Assembly (NCBI GenBank): GCA_046349915.1
Contig: JAXMBL010000012.1
Span: 124,001-188,000, forward strand
Length of the DNA: 64,000 nucleotides
Direction: 5' to 3'
From: CAIXSC01 sp046349915
Lineage (GTDB): Bacteria; Planctomycetota; Planctomycetia; Pirellulales; Pirellulaceae
Within the stretch, counting starts at the first letter, position 1. Each line of letters opens with the position of its first letter. This document shows, one piece after another, positions 36,006-45,327 of the stretch. Made by a program: the position numbers and the translations under genes. The notes under the pieces were generated by a model. That model was not told the origin of the DNA, did not search any database, and saw only the letters and a program-made list of their open reading frames with translations.

Positions 36006-37346
36006 ATGTTGCATCGTTCCTCCCGTCGCTCGTTCTTGAAAACCGTAGCCGCCACTGGCGTGGCGGCATCGCTCTCCGCGGCTTCCTGGTCGCGTGTCCA
36101 TGGCGCCAACGGGCGATTGCGAGTCGCTTCGATTGGAGTGGGCGGGAAAGGATGGTCGGATTTGACGGCAACCGCCGCGAGTCCCAAAGTGGACGTCGTG
36201 GCCTTGTGCGACATTGATGAATCGAAGGAACACTTAGGGCGAGCTGCCGAGAAGTTCCCGCAAGCCAAGCGTTACACGGATTGGCGAAAGCTGTACGAAA
36301 ATGCGTCGGACTTCGACGCGGTGATCGTTTCGACGCCCGACCACATGCATGCCCCCATTTCGCTCCCCGCGATGCAACTGGGAAAACATGTGCAGTGTCA
36401 GAAGCCGCTGACTCACACCGTCTTCGAAGCTCGGCAAATGCGTCTGGCCGCGAAGAAGTACGGCATCGTGACTCAGATGGGCAACCAGATTCAATCGCAT
36501 CAGGCGTATCGAACCGCCGTCAAGCTGGTTCATGACGGGACGATTGGCAAAGTCAAGGCGGTCCACTCGTGGCAAAGCGGCGCCCTGGGGTGGATCTTGG
36601 TGGACGATCGACCGAAGGGGAGTGAGCCAGTACCCGCGACATTGCATTGGAACGATTGGTTAGGGGTGGCGCCCGAGCGGCCCTATCTGCCCAAGATCTA
36701 CCATTCGTTCAATTGGCGAGCATGGCAGGATTTCTCGAACGGCCAGTTGGGCGACTTTGGCTGCCACATTCTCGACCCTGTTTTCATGGCGCTCAAGCTG
36801 ACGGCGCCTCGGTCGATCCAGGCGGATGCGTCGCCGATGAATCGCGAAATCTGGTATCGGAAGTCCAAGGTGACCTACGACTTTCCTGGCACGGATCTGA
36901 CGGCTGGGGATTCCCTCCCGCTGACTTGGTATGACGGCGCCGGTCATATGCCATCGCCCGAGTCCTTGGGATTGGGAGAAAAGGTCCAATTACCCGGTTC
37001 TGGTTCGGTGCTGTTGGGCGAAAAGGGGGCACTGATCATCCCGCATGTCGCGATGCCCAAACTCTTGCCGGACGAGAAGTTCGCCGATTTCAAGATTCCC
37101 GAAGTCCCCGCTCGCGACCATTACACCTCGTGGGCGCACGCCTGCTTGGGCGAGGACCAAGCGACCTCCCACTTCGACTACAGCGGTCCGCTGACCGAAA
37201 CCGTGCTGCTCGGCACGATCGCCATTCGGCTCACTGGCAACAAACTCGCGTGGAATGCCGAAAAAATGGAGCTAACCGGACATGCGGCTGCTCAAGGGCT
37301 GTTGACCAAACCGTACCGTTCGGGCTGGGAACCAAAGTGGATCTGA
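36006..37346 (+). CDS. Exported Gfo/Idh/MocA-family oxidoreductase
   Basis: A 446-residue NAD(P)-dependent sugar oxidoreductase-like protein. A twin-arginine signal (SSRRSFLKTVAATGVAASLS) means folded export by Tat with bound cofactor. The Rossmann part follows: RVASIGVGGKGWSDL, VVALCDIDESKEHLG, VIVSTPDHMHAPI and the family motif around QCQKPLTH (the usual EKP is QKP here). The C-terminal alpha/beta substrate domain contains GQLGDFGCHILDPVF. Such secreted members are expanded in planctomycetes and are thought to act on sugars or glycosides in the periplasm. Substrate unknown. Confidence 0.9.
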   Translation: MLHRSSRRSFLKTVAATGVAASLSAASWSRVHGANGRLRVASIGVGGKGWSDLTATAASPKVDVVALCDIDESKEHLGRAAEKFPQAKRYTDWRKLYENASDFDAVIVSTPDHMHAPISLPAMQLGKHVQCQKPLTHTVFEARQMRLAAKKYGIVTQMGNQIQSHQAYRTAVKLVHDGTIGKVKAVHSWQSGALGWILVDDRPKGSEPVPATLHWNDWLGVAPERPYLPKIYHSFNWRAWQDFSNGQLGDFGCHILDPVFMALKLTAPRSIQADASPMNREIWYRKSKVTYDFPGTDLTAGDSLPLTWYDGAGHMPSPESLGLGEKVQLPGSGSVLLGEKGALIIPHVAMPKLLPDEKFADFKIPEVPARDHYTSWAHACLGEDQATSHFDYSGPLTETVLLGTIAIRLTGNKLAWNAEKMELTGHAAAQGLLTKPYRSGWEPKWI

Positions 37347-37645
37347 ACGTCCGGCTGCCCAAGGCATCGCTGAACGGCTCGGATTGACCCCCCCGCCCGC
37401 TTCGATCGATACCTTCGCGCGGGAGCAAAAGGGAAAAAGCCGAGCCGAAAGGGTGCAAAACTTTGCGTCGCGAACTAGCATGGACCGAGTCTGTAAGTAG
37501 GGTGACGCGAGGAATTTGACACGGGATCGCCAGCACGTCGTGCAAGCGATGGACGCGGACGAATCGAGGGGCAGTCGCGATGAGAAGCTTTGGGTCGGGA
37601 AACGGCGTATCGACAGGCCGAATGTTCGGCAACGAGGTTCATGCG

Positions 37646-39250
37646 ATGAGTCTTGCCACCGGGCCAATCGCTCGGTGGATGCTCGCCGCCCTGCTGTTGG
37701 CTGCCGGCGCTCAGGCGCTTGTCTCGCCTGCTCCCGCCCAATCCATGGGCAGCGGCTTGTTGCCCGCGAGCGTCGCTCGACGGTATGGGCTCGAGCGTGC
37801 TTGGTTCACTCAGATCGAAGTGGGGCGAAGTCGTGGGCGAGTGTTGCATGCCGTCCCTTACGTCAGCCCCACTCGAAATCAGACCATTGTCGAAGTATTC
37901 CAAGGTCCTCGTCGCTGGATGTTTTCCGAGCATGAACAGGATGCGTTCCGTAAAACGCTGGGACCCGAGGGCGTTCAAAAGAAGGCGGCCGAGTTTGTCG
38001 CGAAGCTGAAAAAGAACCAACCCGAGGCGGGCGAACCGCAAATGGTAGTCCAGGTCGTGCCGGAAGTGACGATTTACGTTACGACCGATCAGGCGATCGT
38101 GCAGGCGATCGACGGCGAGACCGGCAAGACTCGGTGGATCACCAAAGTGGGCAACGCCGACTATCCAACAACCGCTCCGGCGGGTTGCGACAACTATGTC
38201 TCGGTGCTCAACGGTTCCACCTTATTCGTGCTCAGTTCGACGAACGGCGAGATTCTGTGGCAGCGTCGAGTGAGCGGAGTGCCGGGAGCGGGCGCCGCGG
38301 TGACCGAAGAGTACGTGTTTGCTCCCATGGTGAATGGGGCGATCGAGTCATACACATTGGCCGACGGCAAGGCGAGTCCTTGGATTTATAAGTCGATTGG
38401 CCGAGCGTTGGTGCAACCCTCCGCCGGATTTGACTCGTTAGCGTGGCCCACCGATCGAGGCCACTTGTATGTCGCGTCGTCCTCCGCTCGAGCGATCCGT
38501 TATCGTTTGGAGTCGCAAGAGACGGTTACTGCGCGGCCGACGTTCGCCACGGCCGATCGCTTGATCGCACCTACGGTCGATGGATACCTGTACTGCCTCA
38601 ACCCGTCGCGACAGGTTGGCAATATTTGGTGGAAGTACTCGACAGGGGAAACTCTGACTCAGAGTCCCTTGGCCATCGGCGACACGGTCTACACGATCTC
38701 CGACGACGACAATTTGTACGCGATCAGTGTGATGGACGGACAACTCCGTTGGAAAACTTCCGGAGTGAAACGCCTGCTGACGTTGAGTGGGGAGCGGTTG
38801 TATGTCGTCGGCGAAGTGGGGCGGTTGACGATTCTGGATACGGCGACGGGAAGCCGGATTGCGGTGATACCGTTGGATGAATTCGACTTACAAGTGACGA
38901 ACCCTTTGACCGACCGGATTTATTACGGGACGAAGATGGGCGTCTTGCAGTGTTTGCGCGAGATTGGACATCCCTGGCCCACTTTGCATACGGAACTGAC
39001 GGGCGCGAAACCCAAGCCCAAGCCGAAGGCTACGCCGGCCGCGGGCAAGCCAGAGCCGGGCGACGACCCGTTTGCCGCCCCCGGCAAGCCGGCGGCGCCA
39101 GGGGCTGACGACGACCCCTTCGCTGCTCCCGCTCAACCCGGCGCGGCGCCGAAACCGGCCGCCGGTGGAGATGACGATCCATTTGGCGCTCCTGCTCCGG
39201 CGCCGAAGCCGCAGTCGAAACCGGCCGACGACGCCGATCCCTTCGGCTAG
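37646..39250 (+). CDS. PQQ-like beta-propeller repeat protein with DDPF tail
   Basis: A 534-residue exported protein. The signal peptide lies within MSLATGPIARWMLAALLLAA. The middle (about residues 120-440) is made of PQQ-like propeller blades: YVTTDQAIVQAIDGETGKTR, LFVLSSTNGEILWQRRV, YTISDDDNLYAISVMDGQLR. The last 75 residues are low-complexity Pro/Ala/Lys/Asp with repeated DDPF(A/G) units, a common planctomycete ending. There is no heme or quinone signature, so an assembly or scaffold role like BamB is as likely as an enzyme. The ATG at 37646 has GAGG about nine bases ahead; the frame opens at 37580. Confidence 0.83.
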   Translation: MSLATGPIARWMLAALLLAAGAQALVSPAPAQSMGSGLLPASVARRYGLERAWFTQIEVGRSRGRVLHAVPYVSPTRNQTIVEVFQGPRRWMFSEHEQDAFRKTLGPEGVQKKAAEFVAKLKKNQPEAGEPQMVVQVVPEVTIYVTTDQAIVQAIDGETGKTRWITKVGNADYPTTAPAGCDNYVSVLNGSTLFVLSSTNGEILWQRRVSGVPGAGAAVTEEYVFAPMVNGAIESYTLADGKASPWIYKSIGRALVQPSAGFDSLAWPTDRGHLYVASSSARAIRYRLESQETVTARPTFATADRLIAPTVDGYLYCLNPSRQVGNIWWKYSTGETLTQSPLAIGDTVYTISDDDNLYAISVMDGQLRWKTSGVKRLLTLSGERLYVVGEVGRLTILDTATGSRIAVIPLDEFDLQVTNPLTDRIYYGTKMGVLQCLREIGHPWPTLHTELTGAKPKPKPKATPAAGKPEPGDDPFAAPGKPAAPGADDDPFAAPAQPGAAPKPAAGGDDDPFGAPAPAPKPQSKPADDADPFG

Positions 39251-39300
39251 TGCTTAACCTTGTCGACCTGCCCCGCGTCGATTAAACAGAAGGGTCTCGG

Positions 39301-39321
39301 GGCGGCTCACGGCGAGCCGCC
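39301..39321 (+). terminator. Probable intrinsic terminator between the propeller gene and purH
   Basis: GGCGGCTC (39301-39308) pairs with GAGCCGCC (39314-39321) around a 5-base loop, followed by TTGATTTCT. It sits 51 bases past the propeller stop and 33 bases before purH. The T-run is broken, so efficiency is uncertain; it could also be a purH leader hairpin. Confidence 0.5.
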
Positions 39322-39353
39322 TTGATTTCTCTCTTCAGGAAGACCCTCGCGCC

Positions 39354-40925
39354 ATGTCAGGTCCTCAAGTTCGTCGAGCGCTCGTCAGTGTCAGCGACAA
39401 AACGGGGCTCGTGGAATTCGCTCGCGAACTCGTCGCCCTCGGAGTTCAGATCTACAGCACGGGTGGCACTCGTAAGCACCTTGAGGAACAGGGGTTACAG
39501 GTCGAGGATATCGCATCGTATACCGGCTTCCCGGAAATGATGGATGGCCGACTCAAGACCCTGCACCCCAAGATTTTCGGCGGCATTCTGTGCCGGCACG
39601 ACCGAGCCGATGACATGGACGGGATTTCAGGCCATGGCATCGTGCCGTTCGAATTGGTCGTGGTGAATCTCTACCCGTTCGAGGCGACCATCGCCCGACC
39701 GGGAGTGACCGTGGAGCAGGCGGTTGAGCAAATCGATATTGGCGGCCCAAGTCTGGTGCGAGCCGCCGCCAAGAATCACGCCTTCGTGACGATCGCCACC
39801 CATTGCTCGCAGTACCCGGCGATCGTCGAAGAATTGCGTCGCGACCACGCCACCTCGCTCAATCTTCGTCGCAAACTGATGGCCGACGCCTTTGCTCATA
39901 CGGCGGCCTACGATGCGTTGATCGCCGAGTACTTCCAGAAGGCGTATGTCGGCGAACAGTTTCCAGCCGTCATGAATGTCGCGTTGCGACGAGTGGCTAC
40001 CTTGCGATACGGCGAGAACCCGCATCAAGCGGGCGCTTTGTATCAGGTCGCTGGCGAGCGCGGCGCGAATGTCGTTTCGGCCAAGCAACTCAACGGTAAA
40101 GAACTCTCCTACAACAACCTGTTGGATCTCGATAGCGCGCTTGCGATCGTACGATTGGTCTCGCGACCCGCCGCATCGGTGATCAAGCACAATAACCCCT
40201 GCGGAGCGGCCGTGGCCGATTCGCTGGCGGAAGCCGCTCGCCGAGCGCTCGATGGCGACCCGCTCAGCGCCTTCGGCTCGGTGCTCGGCTTCAATCGTCC
40301 CGTCGATGCAGCGACGGCGGAAGTGCTGGCGGCGCCCGGATTGTTTATCGAAGCGATCGCTGCGCCTCAATTCTCGCCCGAGGCTCTCGAGATCCTGACC
40401 ACTCGTCCGAAGTGGAAAGCCAATGTGCGACTGATGGAGGTGGGTGACTTGCAGGCGTTGCCGCCGAATCGTCGCGAGTTCCGTCGAGTGGATGGGGGGC
40501 TGTTGGCCCAAGATGCGGACATCGAAGCCGATCCAGAGATGGATTGGAAAGTTGTCACGCAAGTCCAGCCCACCGAGCAGCAGATGGCTGATCTGCGGTT
40601 TGGTTGGACCGTGGTGCGTTACGTCAAGTCGAACGCCATCGTGCTTTGTCACGACGAAACCTTGTGGGGCGCTGGCGCGGGGCAGATGAGTCGCGTGGAC
40701 TCTGTCGATATCGCCTTGAGAAAAGCCGGCGAGAGGACTCGAGGCGGATCGCTCGCGAGCGATGCGTTTTTCCCATTCCCTGACTCGATTCATAAAGCTG
40801 CCGAGGCCGGAGTGCGAGCGATCATCCAACCGGGCGGCTCCAAGGCAGACCCCGAAGTGATCGCAGCCTGTGATCGTCACGGGATCGCCATGGTGTTCAC
40901 GGGCCGTCGCCACTTCAAGCATTAG
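39354..40925 (+). CDS. purH: Bifunctional AICAR transformylase / IMP cyclohydrolase
   Basis: A 523-residue enzyme for the last two steps of IMP synthesis. The N-terminal MGS-like IMP cyclohydrolase domain opens with RRALVSVSDKTGLVEFAREL and contains GRVKTLHPKI-type sequence (here GRLKTLHPKIFGGIL). The AICAR transformylase domain (from about residue 200) shows LRYGENPHQAGALY and IKHNNPCGAAV, the formyl-transfer site with the Lys-His pair. Length and motifs match the family. Cytoplasmic, stand-alone; no other pur gene is in the window. Confidence 0.97.
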   Translation: MSGPQVRRALVSVSDKTGLVEFARELVALGVQIYSTGGTRKHLEEQGLQVEDIASYTGFPEMMDGRLKTLHPKIFGGILCRHDRADDMDGISGHGIVPFELVVVNLYPFEATIARPGVTVEQAVEQIDIGGPSLVRAAAKNHAFVTIATHCSQYPAIVEELRRDHATSLNLRRKLMADAFAHTAAYDALIAEYFQKAYVGEQFPAVMNVALRRVATLRYGENPHQAGALYQVAGERGANVVSAKQLNGKELSYNNLLDLDSALAIVRLVSRPAASVIKHNNPCGAAVADSLAEAARRALDGDPLSAFGSVLGFNRPVDAATAEVLAAPGLFIEAIAAPQFSPEALEILTTRPKWKANVRLMEVGDLQALPPNRREFRRVDGGLLAQDADIEADPEMDWKVVTQVQPTEQQMADLRFGWTVVRYVKSNAIVLCHDETLWGAGAGQMSRVDSVDIALRKAGERTRGGSLASDAFFPFPDSIHKAAEAGVRAIIQPGGSKADPEVIAACDRHGIAMVFTGRRHFKH

Positions 40926-40951
40926 TGCGTGCTTCGGCAACGTAGGACAGA

Positions 40952-40975
40952 GTACGACGGACTTCCAGTCCGTCG
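40952..40975. repeat. GACGGACT-TCC-AGTCCGTC palindrome, single copy
   Basis: The same 24-base unit as at 35727 and 56184, 27 bases past the purH stop. It is perfect in the stem. Its place after purH would allow a terminator role, but no T-run follows. Confidence 0.8.
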
Positions 40976-41065
40976 ATGCGGTCCGCGCAGAATGGTCCGA
41001 AAAACCTCGCCCTCCATTTCAAACTCCCTCGTTGCCCGCTGTGACCAAGTACTAACCGTTTTACG

Positions 41066-42055
41066 ATGTCAGCCACCCCTGAATTCGTTAGGTGGGCGCT
41101 GCGACACGCGTGTACTCCCCGCGCCGACGCCCCCCTGGACGATGTCGAACGAACCGCTCGGCAGCTGTTCGTGCTGCGCGAATGCGGTCAAGCGATCGCC
41201 GAACAGCGAGTGGTTGGCGATTACGCGTTGGCCCGCGAAACGCTCGATGCCAAGCAAGACGAAGCGGCGATCGAGCCTTGTGGCTTTCGCGTGACCGAGG
41301 TGTTGGCCGCTTACGGCGGTTGGTCGTCGGTGGACCAAGCGTGCGGCCAGTGTCCTGTGAATCTCGGCGCCAGCACGATAGATGTTGGCGACGAGTCAAA
41401 TCGGTGGAACTCCTTTCTACGGGATCCCAGTTCGCGCTGGGCCAATTGTTTTGGCATAGTGGATTGGCGAGCTTGGGGCGAGACTTGTTTCGAGCGAGTC
41501 GAACAGTATCAGCGGCAACTCGCGCCGCTCGAACAGTGGGAGGCCCGTTTTCTCCCAACGAGCCCCACTTGGTATGGACTTTGGATCGGCCTGGCTCATT
41601 CCGACTCTTCGCCGCCGAACCATGCCTCCGCCCGTTCGCCGACTCTTGCCTATACGCGCGAACAACTGGAATGGCTTGAGCGGCTCTGGGGAACGTGCGT
41701 CGCGGAGATCACGGAGGCGGAAGCCGTTGTGGGACCATTTCTAGCTGCGACTCGGCGAGCGTTAACGACGGGGTCCGAGTTGCGGGCGAAACTTTATCCA
41801 CGAGGCGAGTTGGCGGGCAAACGCTGGCGAGTCGCTGCACACTGCGGCCGGTGTGGTGCTTCGTGGAGCGATGAGCAAGCGGCGGCAGCGGCTCGAGTCT
41901 GCCCCGTTTGCCGGTTGGCCGCCGCACCACTCGCCGCCCGCTCTCGAGCCGCGCAAGGGACTCGGCCGTATGGTCCGTTGGCGCGGATTGTAGGACGCGA
42001 CGAGACCGCCGAGTTGCTGGCTCGCTACTGGCGACAGCGTGGGGGGGCGAGTTAA
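41066..42055 (+). CDS. Protein of unknown function with C-terminal zinc ribbon
   Basis: A 329-residue cytoplasmic protein that I do not recognise. Two Cys clusters suggest metal sites: CGQCPVNLG near residue 93 and, near the end, a zinc-ribbon-like CGRCGASW...CPVC (about residues 262-286). The region between is Trp/Tyr-rich helical sequence (WYGLWIGLAHSD, REQLEWLERLWGTCVAEITE). It lies between purH and trpC on the same strand, with gaps of 140 and 145 bases, so operon membership is not clear. Confidence 0.7.
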   Translation: MSATPEFVRWALRHACTPRADAPLDDVERTARQLFVLRECGQAIAEQRVVGDYALARETLDAKQDEAAIEPCGFRVTEVLAAYGGWSSVDQACGQCPVNLGASTIDVGDESNRWNSFLRDPSSRWANCFGIVDWRAWGETCFERVEQYQRQLAPLEQWEARFLPTSPTWYGLWIGLAHSDSSPPNHASARSPTLAYTREQLEWLERLWGTCVAEITEAEAVVGPFLAATRRALTTGSELRAKLYPRGELAGKRWRVAAHCGRCGASWSDEQAAAAARVCPVCRLAAAPLAARSRAAQGTRPYGPLARIVGRDETAELLARYWRQRGGAS

Positions 42056-42200
42056 GCTGGGGCCAGGGAGTCAAACGCGTCGAGTCTGTCGCGTCGCCCC
42101 AGATTCCTTGCCAGGTTTCGCCGCTCAAGACGCCGATTCCGTAGTCACCTATTCGATTGTTCCTGTCTCCTTTAGTTACGACTCCATAGGCTCCGAGTTC

Positions 42201-42986
42201 ATGGCCACGATACTGGACAAGATCGTCGCGACGAAAAAGACCGAGATCGCGGCCGCGAAGGCGGCTCGACCCGAGTCGCAATTGCGCGATGCGCTCGCGA
42301 ACGCCCCGCCGACTCGCGACTTCTTCGCCGCGTTGGCGGCGGAAGGTCCGATCAAGCTGATCGCCGAAGTGAAGAAAGCGAGTCCTTCCAAGGGAGTGAT
42401 TCGAGCCGACTTTTGCCCGGTGGATATCGCCGAAACCTATGCCGCCAATGGAGCGACCTGCCTCAGCGTGCTCACCGATGTTCAGTACTTCCAAGGAAGT
42501 TTGGAATACTTGAAGAACATCCGCGCCGCGGTCGATCTCCCTCTGCTGCGCAAGGATTTCATCCTCGATCCGTACCAACTGGTCGAAGCCAGACTCGCTG
42601 GCGCCGATGCGGTACTGCTGATCGCCGAGTGCTTGGACGACTGTGGATTGAGGTCGCTGCATCGCGAGGCGTTGGAGCTCGGACTAACTCCACTGGTAGA
42701 GCTGTACGAACCCGCGAATCTCTCGCGAGTGCTCGATGCGGGCGCGACTCTGATCGGCGTCAACAATCGCGATCTACATACATTTCAGGTCGATTTGGAA
42801 CACACGATCCGCTTGGGCGAATCGATCCCCGACGAGTGCTTGTTGGTGGGAGAGAGCGGGATTCGCACGCATGCGGACGTGGAGCGGCTGGCGGCGGCGG
42901 GAGTCGACGCCATACTGGTGGGCGAAAGCCTGATGGCTCAGCCGGATATTGGCGCAGCGGTTCGGAAACTCCTTAAGGGCGAGTGA
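42201..42986 (+). CDS. trpC: Indole-3-glycerol phosphate synthase
   Basis: A 261-residue TIM-barrel enzyme that closes the indole ring of CdRP in tryptophan synthesis. Diagnostic segments: ILDKIVATKKTEIAAAK, LIAEVKKASPSKGVI (catalytic Lys), LPLLRKDFILDPYQL, LIGVNNRDLHTFQVDL and LVGESGIRTHADVERL. The open frame runs back to 42039, but homologs start at ATILDKI, so the ATG at 42201 is used; its ribosome site is weak. It overlaps or nearly abuts the next gene, suggesting co-transcription. No other trp gene is in the window. Confidence 0.96.
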   Translation: MATILDKIVATKKTEIAAAKAARPESQLRDALANAPPTRDFFAALAAEGPIKLIAEVKKASPSKGVIRADFCPVDIAETYAANGATCLSVLTDVQYFQGSLEYLKNIRAAVDLPLLRKDFILDPYQLVEARLAGADAVLLIAECLDDCGLRSLHREALELGLTPLVELYEPANLSRVLDAGATLIGVNNRDLHTFQVDLEHTIRLGESIPDECLLVGESGIRTHADVERLAAAGVDAILVGESLMAQPDIGAAVRKLLKGE

Positions 42987-42991
42987 CGACA

Positions 42992-43780
42992 ATGGGCCAG
43001 ATGATCGAATCGGTGAATGTCCTCAATAGCGTGGTGCGCACCGGGCTAATACTGGCCGGGCTCGGCGGACTCGGCTGGGCCGGTTGGACCGGCTACTCGA
43101 TCTACTACGAGCAAGACTTGCTCACTCGCAAACAGGCGGAGCAATTGAAGGAAGCGGAAAAGTCGATCGTGCAATTGACCGAGACCGTCGAATCACAGAC
43201 TCGCGAGATCGAACGCTTGGACACGGCGATGCGGCTGCTGAAGATCGACCATCGAGTGGCCCGGTTGGATATCGTCGACCAACGCATGGATGGCGCCGGC
43301 AAATTGATGACGGTCGTCGAGTTTGTTGAGTTGAACGATGAAGGACGGCCGGTCGATGGTCCGCGTCAATTCGAAATCGAGGGCGACGTTATCTACCTCG
43401 ACAACTGGATCGTCAAATTCGACGACAAGTATATCGAAACGGCCGAAATTGACCGGTCGACTTCGCTAGTGCTGTTTCGCCGCCTGTTCGGCGAACATCA
43501 AGAACCGAAGGATGGTTTTCCTCTCGATCGCGGTCAGGGACCGCCGCGTGCTTATACGCGAGGCGGCGTGGTAAGCGAGTTTGAAAAGCAGATCTGGAGT
43601 GAGTTCTGGACGATCGCCAACGATGACGCGAAGGCCAAGGAGATGGGGATTCGAGCCGCACACGGCCAAGCCGTCTCGATCAAAGCGCAGAAGGGCAAGT
43701 CGTACCGCATTCTGCTGCGAGCGTCCGATGGGTTGAGCATCGTGCCGGATGGCGAGATCGCTCCGCGCAAGACCACCTGA
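42992..43780 (+). CDS. Single-pass membrane protein with coiled coil
   Basis: A 262-residue protein with one N-terminal membrane helix (TGLILAGLGGLGWAGWTGYSI), then a coiled coil of about 40 residues (LTRKQAEQLKEAEKSIVQLT) and a globular C-terminal part (from about residue 85). Similar proteins are conserved in planctomycetes but have no assigned role. I use the ATG at 42992, five bases beyond trpC; a GTG at 42983 overlapping the trpC stop is possible and would be translationally coupled. The downstream gap holds a relic of a repeat end found at 53 kb. Confidence 0.72.
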   Translation: MGQMIESVNVLNSVVRTGLILAGLGGLGWAGWTGYSIYYEQDLLTRKQAEQLKEAEKSIVQLTETVESQTREIERLDTAMRLLKIDHRVARLDIVDQRMDGAGKLMTVVEFVELNDEGRPVDGPRQFEIEGDVIYLDNWIVKFDDKYIETAEIDRSTSLVLFRRLFGEHQEPKDGFPLDRGQGPPRAYTRGGVVSEFEKQIWSEFWTIANDDAKAKEMGIRAAHGQAVSIKAQKGKSYRILLRASDGLSIVPDGEIAPRKTT

Positions 43781-43791
43781 TGCGCGACGCG

Positions 43792-43814
43792 GGTAGTTTT
43801 TTCTCGTCCGGCTG
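43792..43814. repeat. Solitary relic of the 53-kb element's inverted end
   Basis: GGTAGTTTTTTCTCGTCCGG then CTG matches the outer 21 bases of the 33-bp terminal repeat at 53545-53577, with one extra CT. It lies in a 41-base gap between two convergent stops. No second arm is near. Confidence 0.6.
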
Positions 43815-43821
43815 CTTCGGG

Positions 43822-45306
43822 CTAGGCCAGAATGCCTGAAACCAATTCGCCGTGGACATCGGTTAGCCGATAGTCGCGGCCTTGGAAGCGGTAGGTGAGT
43901 CGTTTGTGATCGACTCCCAGCAGGTGCAGGATGGTGGCCTGAAGATCGTGGACATGCACGGGTTGCTCGGCCACGTTGTAACTGAACTCGTCCGTGCGGC
44001 CATAAGTGACCCCCGCCTTGGCGCCTCCACCCGCAATCCACATGGTGAAGCAACGGGGATGATGGTCTCGACCTGCCTCGGTGCTTTTCCAATCGCCTTG
44101 ACCCGCGACGCCGCGACCGAATTCTCCTCCCCAGACGACGAGAGTGTCTTCCAGCAACCCGCGGCGCTTGAGATCTTTCAACAACGCCGCCGTCGGTTGA
44201 TCGGTATCGCGACAGCGAGCGACGCACCAGGAGGGAAGTCGGCTGTGATGATCCCAATCAGGGTGGAACAGTTGGACGAATCTCACGCCGCGTTCGATCA
44301 GGCGTCGAGCAAGAATGCAGTTCGCGGCATACGAGCCGGGGCGGCGAGCGTCAGGTCCGTACAACTGAAACACTTCATCCGACTCGTCGGATAAGTCGGC
44401 GAGTTCCGGGACTGACGACTGCATCCGATAAGCCATCTCGTACTGGCGAATGCGAGTAGAAATCTCGGGATCGGCCGCTTCGGTCTCGCGCTGTTGATTC
44501 AATTCAGCGAGTCCATCGAGCATGCCGCGGCGGAGAGAACGCGGCAGACCATTCGGATCGCGCAGATACAGAACCGGCTCGGCGGCATTGCGAAATCTCA
44601 CGCCTTGGTAGCGAGACGGCAAGAACCCGCTTCCCCAGTAATAGTCGTACAGCGGTTGATCGCTCGGACGCTGCATCTTCGAAACGAGCACAATGTAGTC
44701 GGGCAAGTCGCGATTGACGGAACCGAGCCCATAGCTGGCCCACGCTCCCAAACTAGGACGGCCGGGAATCTGATGGCCGGTCAGCATGAACGTCATCGCC
44801 GGAGCGTGATTAATATGATCGGTTCGCATCGACTTGATGAAGCAAATGTCGTCAACCACCGACTTCAGATGAGGAAGCCACTCGCCCACCGTCGCGCCGC
44901 TGGCCCCACAGCGTTCAAACTTGACTCTTGAAGGCATGACCAACTGCTTCTGGCTCGCCGTCATGGTGGTCAGTCGCTGACCGCCGCGGACTGATTCCGG
45001 CAGCTCCTTCCCAGCCCACGACTCGAGCTCGGGCTTGTGGTCGAACAACTCGAGCTGCGACGGACCGCCCGACTGAGTCAAGTAGATGACTCGCTTCGCT
45101 TTCGCGGCAAAGTGCGGTAAGCCGACCAGACCTCCCACGTCGTTGCGTGGAGTATCGGCCGCGACTGTTTTCGCTTCGCCCATCAACTGAGCCAATGCAA
45201 AGGCGCCGATACTCACACCCGCGCATCGCCCAAGGAAATAGCGGCGAGTGGGGTCAAGCAGCGTCCGAGACGAGACGTGATCGGCTGATTTGGGCGAAGA
45301 GTTCAT
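43822..45306 (-). CDS. DUF1501 exported protein (second copy)
   Basis: A 494-residue DUF1501 protein with a Tat-type signal (TRRYFLGRCAGVSIGAFALA). Family segments present: YLTQSGGPSQLELFDHKPE, SMRTDHINHAPAMTFMLTGH and VVWGGEFGRGVAGQ...GRDHHPRCFTMW. It lies 21 bases downstream of the PSD1 gene, the standard planctomycete pair. DUF1501 has a sulfatase/alkaline phosphatase-like fold, but the usual catalytic residues are not established. It is more divergent than, and not a duplicate of, the copy at 32.7 kb. Confidence 0.92.
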   Translation of the reverse strand: MNSSPKSADHVSSRTLLDPTRRYFLGRCAGVSIGAFALAQLMGEAKTVAADTPRNDVGGLVGLPHFAAKAKRVIYLTQSGGPSQLELFDHKPELESWAGKELPESVRGGQRLTTMTASQKQLVMPSRVKFERCGASGATVGEWLPHLKSVVDDICFIKSMRTDHINHAPAMTFMLTGHQIPGRPSLGAWASYGLGSVNRDLPDYIVLVSKMQRPSDQPLYDYYWGSGFLPSRYQGVRFRNAAEPVLYLRDPNGLPRSLRRGMLDGLAELNQQRETEAADPEISTRIRQYEMAYRMQSSVPELADLSDESDEVFQLYGPDARRPGSYAANCILARRLIERGVRFVQLFHPDWDHHSRLPSWCVARCRDTDQPTAALLKDLKRRGLLEDTLVVWGGEFGRGVAGQGDWKSTEAGRDHHPRCFTMWIAGGGAKAGVTYGRTDEFSYNVAEQPVHVHDLQATILHLLGVDHKRLTYRFQGRDYRLTDVHGELVSGILA

Positions 45307-45327
45307 AGGTGGCTACTCAAGTCATTA

